NCBI RefSeq assembly: GCF_003182475.1
Contig: NZ_QGTS01000002.1
Span: 1 to 64,000, forward strand
DNA: 64,000 nt
From: Mangrovibacter plantisponsor
Lineage (GTDB): Bacteria; Pseudomonadota; Gammaproteobacteria; Enterobacterales; Enterobacteriaceae
Direction of reading: 5' to 3'
Position 1 is the first letter of the stretch. Each line of letters starts with the position of its first letter. Shown one piece after another: positions 57,637 to 64,000 of this stretch. The notes under the pieces are model-generated. The model ran no database searches. It was not told the DNA's origin and worked only from the letters and a program-made list of their open reading frames with translations. Made by a program: the position numbers and the translations under genes.

Positions 57637-57663
57637 TGAAGAAATGAGCAGAAAGGACGATAA
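57637..57663 (+). promoter_or_regulatory. FliA (sigma-28)-like promoter
   Basis: -35 region TGAAGAAA (4 of 8) and -10 GACGATAA (7 of 8 to GCCGATAA), 11 bp apart, 34 bp before the chemoreceptor ATG. The position and spacing are those of flagellar class III promoters. Confidence 0.5.
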
Positions 57664-57696
57664 CACTGGCAGGTATTGTCGTTAAGGAACACCGTT

Positions 57697-59343
57697 ATGC
57701 TTTCTGCTCTGAGATTAAATCAATTTCGTATTGGGCCGCGTTTATGGCTGTTATCTGTCCTGCTATTAGTCCTGACATTGTGCGCTGGCGCAATTGGCGG
57801 TTACGTGAATTACCACTGGACCAAGAGCAGCCAAAAATTTATTGCCCGTGAAATGCTGATTGAACAATCCATTGATACTGCACGCAATGCACAGGTGCAA
57901 TTCAAAATCCAGGTCCAGGAGTGGAAAGATACCTTGCTGCGCGGTGTCCAGGGCGGTGATTTGTTCACTAAATATAAAGCGGCGTTTCTGGAGCAGAATG
58001 ACAAAACCCAGGCGCTACTGAATACCCTGAGCCAGCAATTACCTGCGCTTGGCATGAGCAACCAGGATGTTCTGGCGGCCCGTGAGGCACACTCGCAGTT
58101 ACTTCACCAGTACCTCAGCGCACTGGCATCATACGATATTGCTGACATCAACAGCCCTGCCAGGGTCGATAAACAGGTACGCGGTATTGACCGTGCTCCC
58201 ACCAAAATGATTGACGATGTGGTAGAGAAAACGCTGCAACATGCCCAAATGCTGCACCAGGAAATTAATGCAGAGAATACCCGCCATTACCAACAAATTC
58301 AGACCATTATTGTTCTGGTAATCGTTCTGGCAGTGTTGACGGGTGGGGTGGTGACCTGGCTGATTATCCGCAGCATTACCCGCCCGGTTGCTCAGGCGGT
58401 GCAGGTTGCCCGCCAGGTAGCTTCTGGTGACTTGCGGGCCACAATCGAAGTCTCCGGGAAAGATGAAATTGCCGGCCTGATGGGCGCGCTGCAAACCATG
58501 AACAACAGCCTGGCGCGTATTGTGAGTGAAGTGATAGATGGTGCGGAGAATATTGCCGATGCATCCGCAAGTATTGCTGATGGCAGCCAGGCGCTGTCTA
58601 CCCGTAATGAAGCGCAGGCCAGTGCACTGATTGAAACGGCTGCATCAATGGAAGAAGTGACTTCCGCCGTTAAACATACGGCAGACAACGCGGCTGAAGC
58701 GAATAAACTCAGCCAGAATACCGACGCCATGGCTCAGGACGGTAACCACTCCGTTGAGCGCCTGGTGGAAGCAATGGGCGATATCAACCGCTTCTCTACA
58801 GAGATAAACAGCATCGTAACAGTGATTGAAAGCATTGCCTTCCAGACCAACATTCTGGCGCTCAACGCCGCCGTTGAGGCGGCAAGAGCGGGGGCCGAAG
58901 GGCGCGGCTTTGCGGTTGTTGCCAGTGAGGTTAGGGCGCTGGCGCAGCGTTCATCTAATGCTGCGAAAGAGATTAATTCCCTGATAAGCCGCACCTCCAG
59001 CCGCATTGCTCAAGGGAACGACCTTGCCGGGGAAGCGGGTGTGGCGATGAAACAGATGCTGAATAATATTCGCCAGGTATCGCAACTGGTTGAAACTATC
59101 TCGGTAGCCTGTAACCAGCAAAGTGCAGGCATCGAGCAGGTAAGCCTTGCGGTAACGCATATGGATTCCGCCACGCAGCAGAACGCGACGCTGTCTCAGC
59201 AGTCCAGCGATGCTGCCAGCCAGTTGCATCACCACGCGGCTGCTTTACTGGAAAGCGTTAACAGCTTTACCCTCAAATCCAGTGATACAGCCCGCGGGTA
59301 CGGCGAAAATGCTCTTCCGGCACTGGAAGCGCCCCCTGCCTGA
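57697..59343 (+). CDS. Membrane methyl-accepting chemotaxis protein
   Basis: 548 residues from ATG 57697 (AAGGA upstream). Topology is classical: TM1 (about 15-38), a periplasmic four-helix-bundle sensor (about 39-190), TM2 (about 200-222), a HAMP domain (SITRPVAQAVQVARQVASGD ...) and the cytoplasmic signalling domain with the highly conserved tip [20 protein letters not shown] ... RGFAVVASEVRALAQRS. It ends in EAPPA without an NWETF pentapeptide, so it probably depends on other receptors for efficient methylation. The ligand is unknown; its neighbours are a GntR-regulated ABC operon and the hut-type genes. Confidence 0.94.
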   Translation: MLSALRLNQFRIGPRLWLLSVLLLVLTLCAGAIGGYVNYHWTKSSQKFIAREMLIEQSIDTARNAQVQFKIQVQEWKDTLLRGVQGGDLFTKYKAAFLEQNDKTQALLNTLSQQLPALGMSNQDVLAAREAHSQLLHQYLSALASYDIADINSPARVDKQVRGIDRAPTKMIDDVVEKTLQHAQMLHQEINAENTRHYQQIQTIIVLVIVLAVLTGGVVTWLIIRSITRPVAQAVQVARQVASGDLRATIEVSGKDEIAGLMGALQTMNNSLARIVSEVIDGAENIADASASIADGSQALSTRNEAQASALIETAASMEEVTSAVKHTADNAAEANKLSQNTDAMAQDGNHSVERLVEAMGDINRFSTEINSIVTVIESIAFQTNILALNAAVEAARAGAEGRGFAVVASEVRALAQRSSNAAKEINSLISRTSSRIAQGNDLAGEAGVAMKQMLNNIRQVSQLVETISVACNQQSAGIEQVSLAVTHMDSATQQNATLSQQSSDAASQLHHHAAALLESVNSFTLKSSDTARGYGENALPALEAPPA

Positions 59344-59373
59344 TAAGCAACCGCTGAGACTATTCAGTTCCCC

Positions 59374-59399
59374 CATGCCCTGGCTTTGCGCAGGGCATG
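59374..59399 (+). terminator. Stem-loop after the chemoreceptor
   Basis: Perfect 9-bp stem CATGCCCTG / CAGGGCATG with an 8-base loop, 30 bp past the stop; no T-run. Confidence 0.6.
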
Positions 59400-59519
59400 C
59401 ACCGTATTAGGGCGTCCGCCCTGTTTTCATGCGCACTTCTTTCTTCGCTCCTGCCATCTGTCCCGCCTGTACCGGGTTTGAAAAAAGCTGGCACAGGCAT
59501 TGCAACTTTATGACTGTCG

Positions 59520-59533
59520 CTTGTATAGACAAG
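59520..59533. promoter_or_regulatory. HutC-like operator upstream of the ABC transporter
   Basis: CTTGTATAGACAAG, a near-perfect palindrome of the kind HutC binds (CTTGTATATACAAG-like), 109 bp before the binding-protein start. A near copy precedes hutH, linking the transporter to histidine utilisation. Confidence 0.65.
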
Positions 59534-59642
59534 ACTATACGCGTCCGCCTTTATCGCATTTGCGGGTTGTAACACTGGGCGTACAGCACAGCATTTGGGG
59601 TTATCACTTTCCATTAACAGGTTGCTTTTTCAGGAGTGGTCG

Positions 59643-60626
59643 ATGAACAAAAAAAATGCAAAAAACAGATTGAAGCGCGTCTTGTCTGTATGTGGCGTGG
59701 CGCTGGCAATAAGTGCGGTAACGGGTGGTCTTGCGCAGGCTGCCGATACGCCTGTTGTCATCGGTATTTCTGGCTGGACAGGGTTTGCACCACTGACTCT
59801 GGCGCAGAAAACCGGCATTTTTAAAAAGCACGGCCTGGATGTGACACTGAAAATGGTGCCGCAGCAATCCCGCCACCTGGCGATTGCTTCTGGTTCACTG
59901 CAATGCGCTGCCACTACTGTTGAAACCTACCTGACCTGGAACGCCAGTGGCGTACCGATTAAGCAAATTGTCCAGTTAGATAAATCTTACGGTGCGGATG
60001 GCATCGCTGTGCGTAACGGCATCAGTAAAATCACAGATCTGAAGGGCAAAACGATTAGCGTGGATGCGCCCGGGACATCGTCTTACTTCCTGCTGGCATG
60101 GATCCTCGATAAAAACGGCATGAGTATGAAAGATGTCAAACTGGCAACACTGGGCCCGGATGCCGCAGCCCGTGCATTTATTGCCGGCCAGAACGATGCC
60201 GCAGTCAGTTATGAGCCTTATTTATCCTCAATTCGCCAGAACCCGGAAAAAGGCAAAATCCTTGCCACTACGCTGGATTACCCGGTTGTTATGGATACCC
60301 TGGGTTGTACGCCAGACTGGCTGAAAGATAACCCGAAAGCGGCTCAGGGGCTGGTGGACAGTTATTTCGACGCGCTGGATATGATCAAAAGCAACCCGGA
60401 TAAAGCGAATGAAATTATGGGCGCTGCAGTAAAAGAAACCGGCAAACAGTTTGCTGAGGAAGCCAGTTACCTGCGCTGGCAGGACCGTGCCGCGAATAAA
60501 AAATTCTTCAGTGGCGAGATTACCACCTTCAGTAATGAAGCAGCTCACCTGCTGACTGAAATGAAAATCCTGCGTAAAACGCCGGATATCAGCACTCTGT
60601 ACGATGCGCAGTATGTGAACAAGTAA
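59643..60626 (+). CDS. ABC substrate-binding protein, NMT1/taurine-nitrate type
   Basis: 327 residues from ATG 59643 (CAGGAG upstream). Residues 1-33 form a signal peptide with an unusually basic start (KKNAKNRLKR) ending AQAA. The rest is an SsuA/TauA/NMT1-like fold: VVIGISGWTGFAPLTLAQKTG, ITDLKGKTISVDAPGTSSYF. The upstream HutC-like operator and the downstream hutH suggest a ligand of the histidine pathway such as urocanate or histidine, rather than a sulfonate; inferred from context only. Confidence 0.87.
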   Translation: MNKKNAKNRLKRVLSVCGVALAISAVTGGLAQAADTPVVIGISGWTGFAPLTLAQKTGIFKKHGLDVTLKMVPQQSRHLAIASGSLQCAATTVETYLTWNASGVPIKQIVQLDKSYGADGIAVRNGISKITDLKGKTISVDAPGTSSYFLLAWILDKNGMSMKDVKLATLGPDAAARAFIAGQNDAAVSYEPYLSSIRQNPEKGKILATTLDYPVVMDTLGCTPDWLKDNPKAAQGLVDSYFDALDMIKSNPDKANEIMGAAVKETGKQFAEEASYLRWQDRAANKKFFSGEITTFSNEAAHLLTEMKILRKTPDISTLYDAQYVNK

Positions 60627-60640
60627 TGAAGGACCGTGAT

Positions 60641-61522
60641 ATGACAAGTCCTGCAAGCCAGGTCGCAGAAACTAACGTCAATAGCACATCCCATTTTGCT
60701 GAGCCGGCTCCGTTGCCGGCCAGTAAAAAGGTGTGGCATAACCCACTGATGGTGCCGTTGCGCCCGGTGAATATTCGCCACCGTATTTTGCTGGGCATTT
60801 GCTTTTTTATTCTCTTTTTCGCCGTGTGGGCACTGGCGACTTTTACCGGCCTGATTTCACCCACATTCCTCGCCAATCCGGCCACCATGCTGGAAGAAGG
60901 GTTCTACCTGTTTCGGGATTATGGTTTTGCCGGTGATGTGGGCATGACTATTTTCCGGGTACTGGCAGGCTTTATCCTGGCGGCAGCCCTGGGGGTTCCT
61001 CTGGGCATTATGATGGGTTCCTGGAAGATGGTGGAAGCGTTCTTCGAGCCCTTTATTTCATTTTGCCGTTACCTTCCCGCATCGGCCTTCGTTCCACTGC
61101 TGATTCTGTGGGCCGGGGTAGGGGAATTACAAAAAGTACTGGTTATTTTCATTGGGTCATTTTTCCAGATAACCCTGATGGTGGCGGTTACGGTAGGTGC
61201 GGCCCGCCGTGACCTGGTTGAAGCGGCGTATACCCTGGGTGCCACCAATAAAAGTGTGGTGCGCCGGGTGATTATTCCCGGAGCCGCGCCGGAAATTGCC
61301 GAGTTATTGCGCCTGGTGCTTGGCTGGGCATGGACCTACGTTATTGTTGCTGAACTGATTGGTTCATCCAGCGGGATTGGCCATATGATTGTTGACAGCC
61401 AGGCATTGCTCAACACCGGGCAAATGATCTTCGGGATTATTGTTATTGGGGTTATTGGCTTGCTGTCTGACCTGGTGTTCAAAGCGGTTAACCGCCGCCT
61501 GTTTATGTGGAGTTCATTGTAA
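60641..61522 (+). CDS. ABC transporter permease, SsuC/TauC type
   Basis: 293 residues from ATG 60641, which has AAGGA seven bases upstream; an earlier in-frame ATG at 60626 overlaps the previous stop. About 50 cytoplasmic residues precede six hydrophobic helices. The coupling motif DLVEAAYTLGATNKSVVRRV is intact. The stop overlaps the ATPase start (TAATG). Confidence 0.92.
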   Translation: MTSPASQVAETNVNSTSHFAEPAPLPASKKVWHNPLMVPLRPVNIRHRILLGICFFILFFAVWALATFTGLISPTFLANPATMLEEGFYLFRDYGFAGDVGMTIFRVLAGFILAAALGVPLGIMMGSWKMVEAFFEPFISFCRYLPASAFVPLLILWAGVGELQKVLVIFIGSFFQITLMVAVTVGAARRDLVEAAYTLGATNKSVVRRVIIPGAAPEIAELLRLVLGWAWTYVIVAELIGSSSGIGHMIVDSQALLNTGQMIFGIIVIGVIGLLSDLVFKAVNRRLFMWSSL

Positions 61523-62301
61523 TGCACTATCCCAAACTCAGCATTCGCCAGGTGGAACGGGTATTCCGGGGGCCAAACGGGGAGCAAACCCAGGCTCTGT
61601 TGCCGGTAGATTACCAGGTGAATGAAAACGATTTTATTACCATTCTTGGCCCGTCTGGCTGTGGCAAATCGACTTTATTGCGCATTGTTGCCGGGCTGGA
61701 TACCCCAACAAAGGGGGAAGTGTGGCTGGATGGCGAACGGGTGGAAGGCCCGGGGGCAGACCGCGGAATGGTCTTTCAAAGCTACACGCTGTTTCCCTGG
61801 CTGACAGTTGAGCAAAACATCCGTTTCGGCTTGCAAGAGCGCGGTATCAGCAAGGCGGAACAGAAAGCCCGCAGTGATTATTTTATTCATAAAGTAGGGC
61901 TGCGTGGCTTTGAACAGCACTTCCCGCGCCAGTTATCTGGTGGTATGCAACAACGCACTGCAATTGCCCGCGCACTGGCAAACGACCCAAAAGTGCTATT
62001 GATGGATGAACCCTTCGGCGCGCTTGATAACCAAACCCGGGTCATGATGCAAGAGCTGTTGTTATCAATTTGGGAGGCGTCGCGCAAAACCGTACTCTTT
62101 GTTACGCACGATATTGACGAAGCCATCTTTATGGCAAATAAAGTAGCTATCTTCAGCGCCCGTCCAGGCCGCATTAAGACAGAAGTGCCGGTTGATTTCC
62201 CGCATCCACGGGATTACCGGCTGAAAACATCGCCAGAGTTTATGGCACTCAAGGCCCGCGTAACTGAAGAAATTCGGGCAGAAACCATGCTGGCACACTA
62301 A
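61522..62301 (+). CDS. ABC transporter ATPase, SsuB/TauB type
   Basis: 259 residues. Walker A GPSGCGKST, Q-loop FQSYTLFPWLTV, signature LSGGMQQRTAIARAL, Walker [12 protein letters not shown] and switch [10 protein letters not shown]. It overlaps the permease by one base. A long hairpin closes this transcription unit before the hutH promoter. Confidence 0.93.
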   Translation: MHYPKLSIRQVERVFRGPNGEQTQALLPVDYQVNENDFITILGPSGCGKSTLLRIVAGLDTPTKGEVWLDGERVEGPGADRGMVFQSYTLFPWLTVEQNIRFGLQERGISKAEQKARSDYFIHKVGLRGFEQHFPRQLSGGMQQRTAIARALANDPKVLLMDEPFGALDNQTRVMMQELLLSIWEASRKTVLFVTHDIDEAIFMANKVAIFSARPGRIKTEVPVDFPHPRDYRLKTSPEFMALKARVTEEIRAETMLAH

Positions 62302-62309
62302 CGGAGTGG

Positions 62310-62341
62310 TACCGGCTCACCTGCATGCCAGGTGGCCGGTA
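62310..62341 (+). terminator. Stem-loop between the ABC operon and hutH
   Basis: TACCGGC...GCCGGTA with an inner CACCTG/CAGGTG stem and a 5-base loop, directly after the ATPase stop; no T-run. Confidence 0.6.
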
Positions 62342-62404
62342 GCACAGGTTGCCTGAGAGCGGGTGCTCGCAGGGCGTCTTAACTAAACGATTTTTTTCGC
62401 CACA

Positions 62405-62418
62405 CTTGTATATACAGG
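62405..62418 (+). promoter_or_regulatory. HutC-like operator before hutH
   Basis: CTTGTATATACAGG, nine bases before the hutH ATG, overlapping the AGGA ribosome-binding region. It is a near copy of the site at 59520-59533. This close to the start codon it would block initiation or early transcription. Confidence 0.65.
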
Positions 62419-62426
62419 AATAGACT

Positions 62427-63980
62427 ATGGCTGCAACTACCCCGCACTTAACCCGTTGTGAACTTCACCCAGGCCAGGTAGGGCTGGCAGAATTACGCCA
62501 GATTTACCAGGGTAATGTACAACTGGCACTGGCAGAAGAAGCCCGGGCCAGTATTGAGGCTGCCCAACAACGAGTGCTGGATATTGTTGATACCGGCGAG
62601 GTGGTTTACGGCATTAACACCGGGTTTGGCAAACTGGCGCAAACCCGAATTCCGGCAGACCGCCTGGCTGAATTGCAACGCAACCTGGTGTTGTCTCACA
62701 GCGTTGGTGTGGGCAATGATTTACCGGATAACGTAGTCAGGTTGGTGATGGCAACCAAGGTGCTGAGCTTATCGCGCGGGCATTCTGGTATTCGCCCGGA
62801 GATAGTCGACGCACTGGTTGCCCTGTTTAATACCGGTGTTATGCCCTGTATTCCGGAAAAAGGCTCGGTTGGCGCTTCTGGTGACCTGGCGCCTCTGGCG
62901 CATTTATCTCTGATGCTGATTGGCGAAGGCCAGGTGCGGGTTAATGGTGAAAAGATCCCGGCCGTTGACGGGCTGGCGCTGGCCGGGCTGGTGCCTTTCG
63001 AATTAGGGCCGAAAGAAGGGCTGGCATTACTGAACGGTACTCAGGTTTCCACTTCACTGGCGTTGTCCGGGTTATTTGAAGCGGAACGGGTGTTTGCTGC
63101 CGGGTTGATGGCTGGCGCACTTTCACTGGAGGCGATTAAAGGTTCCGTGAAACCGCTGGATGCGCGTATTCACGAAGCGCGTGGCCAGGCCGGGCAAATC
63201 GCAGTGGCGGCGGCACTGCGTGAGGTGCTGGCCGACAGCGAGATCGTCGCTTCTCATGTTCACTGTGGCCGGGTCCAGGACCCGTATTCCATTCGCTGTG
63301 TTCCGCAGGTAATGGGCGCATGCCTGGACAACCTGACGCACGCTGCGCGCATTTTACGCATTGAAGCTAATGCCGCATCCGATAACCCGCTGGTGTTTGC
63401 TGATAACGGTGATGTGATTTCTGGTGGTAACTTCCATGCGGAGCCGGTTGCATTTGCTGCAGATATTATTGCGCTGGCGGTAGCGGAAATTGGAGCGATT
63501 TCTGAGCGGCGTATGGCATTGCTGCTCGATAGCGGTTTGTCTGGCCTGCCACCATTCCTGGTGAAAGATGGCGGGGTTAACTCCGGCTTTATGATTGCTC
63601 AGGTGACCGCAGCTGCACTGGCTTCAGAAAACAAATCACTGGCTCACCCGGGCAGTGTGGACAGCCTGCCTACTTCGGCAAACCAGGAAGACCACGTTTC
63701 GATGGCAACCGGTGCTGCCCGCCGCCTGCGAGATATGTGCTTTAACACCAGCGTGGTTGTGGGCATTGAAGCTATGGCTGCCGCACAAGGGATTGAGTTC
63801 CACCGCCCATTACAAAGCGCCAGCTACCTGGAAGCAGAACTGGCAGCCATTCGCGCTGTTGTGCCGTTCCTGGAAAAAGACCGCCTGATGGCGCCAGATA
63901 TCGAAAATATGCGCCTGTGGGCTTCCCGTGAACAGTGGCCGGAAGCCATTACTGCGTTGTTGCCAGGCTATAGTTCCTGA
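62427..63980 (+). CDS. hutH: Histidine ammonia-lyase
   Basis: First enzyme of histidine degradation, eliminating ammonia from L-histidine to give urocanate. 517 residues, close to the usual 505-515. The self-forming MIO cofactor triad A150-S151-G152 lies in [15 protein letters not shown]; the catalytic tyrosine is in [12 protein letters not shown] (Y61). Further motifs: [25 protein letters not shown] and [11 protein letters not shown]. The HutC-like operator just upstream implies induction by urocanate. The other hut genes are not in the window and would be beyond the right edge. Confidence 0.97.
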   Translation: MAATTPHLTRCELHPGQVGLAELRQIYQGNVQLALAEEARASIEAAQQRVLDIVDTGEVVYGINTGFGKLAQTRIPADRLAELQRNLVLSHSVGVGNDLPDNVVRLVMATKVLSLSRGHSGIRPEIVDALVALFNTGVMPCIPEKGSVGASGDLAPLAHLSLMLIGEGQVRVNGEKIPAVDGLALAGLVPFELGPKEGLALLNGTQVSTSLALSGLFEAERVFAAGLMAGALSLEAIKGSVKPLDARIHEARGQAGQIAVAAALREVLADSEIVASHVHCGRVQDPYSIRCVPQVMGACLDNLTHAARILRIEANAASDNPLVFADNGDVISGGNFHAEPVAFAADIIALAVAEIGAISERRMALLLDSGLSGLPPFLVKDGGVNSGFMIAQVTAAALASENKSLAHPGSVDSLPTSANQEDHVSMATGAARRLRDMCFNTSVVVGIEAMAAAQGIEFHRPLQSASYLEAELAAIRAVVPFLEKDRLMAPDIENMRLWASREQWPEAITALLPGYSS

Positions 63981-64000
63981 TCGCCTGTAAGAGCATTGTT

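Overview
The window comes from an enterobacterial chromosome (Enterobacteriaceae or a close relative). Most of it follows the E. coli K-12 47-48 min order in inverted orientation: folE-yeiB-galS-mglBAC-sanA-cdd-yohKJ-dusC-yohD-yohC-pbpG-dld-bglX-osmF-yehYXW-yohO-metG-mrp-btsS-btsR. Protein lengths and recognisable sequences match the E. coli genes closely. The accessory genes between and after these blocks are not those of E. coli, so I place it in another genus and do not name a species.

Layout. 1-2.6 kb: a long gene-free leader with a Fur-box-like palindrome, then a FecCD-type permease and ATPase for iron/siderophore or cobalamin-type uptake, with no binding protein. 2.6-5.0 kb: a minus-strand pair made of a signal-less peptidoglycan hydrolase and a small secreted protein, which looks like an effector-immunity pair; then two small secreted metal-binding-type proteins (one RcnB-like). 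5.3-38 kb: the conserved core (folate, galactose transport and its regulator, cytidine deaminase, murein hydrolase export, tRNA dihydrouridine synthase, PBP7, D-lactate dehydrogenase, beta-glucosidase, glycine-betaine-type ABC system, MetRS, Mrp, BtsSR). It is interrupted by a small accessory patch at 15.5-17.4 kb (a stop-interrupted frame, an HMA-like protein, a VirK/YbjX-family gene). A short CstA-family transporter follows btsSR directly and carries three BtsR-like repeats in its promoter.

39-64 kb: accessory DNA. A G-poor repetitive non-coding block leads to a soluble chemoreceptor with FIST sensory domains. Next come a structured leader with a terminator ahead of a tiny membrane protein, a decayed IS1-family element, a decapitated aldo/keto reductase, and a second FIST protein fused to a diguanylate cyclase. 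A catabolic operon follows: a DeoR-HTH/PfkB-kinase fusion, a DapA-family aldolase/lyase and an MFS transporter. Then an omptin protease, a GntR/UTRA-controlled ABC operon with an alkaline-phosphatase-superfamily hydrolase (probably organophosphate or phosphonate uptake), a membrane chemoreceptor, and a taurine/nitrate-type ABC transporter followed by hutH, with HutC-like operators before the ABC genes and before hutH.

Themes: uptake plus local regulator modules (mgl/GalS, BtsSR/CstA, GntR/ABC, HutC/ABC) and signalling to motility and c-di-GMP (two chemoreceptors, one cyclase, FliA-like promoters). No tRNA, rRNA, CRISPR array or intact mobile element was seen. All family calls were made by eye; no database search was run.
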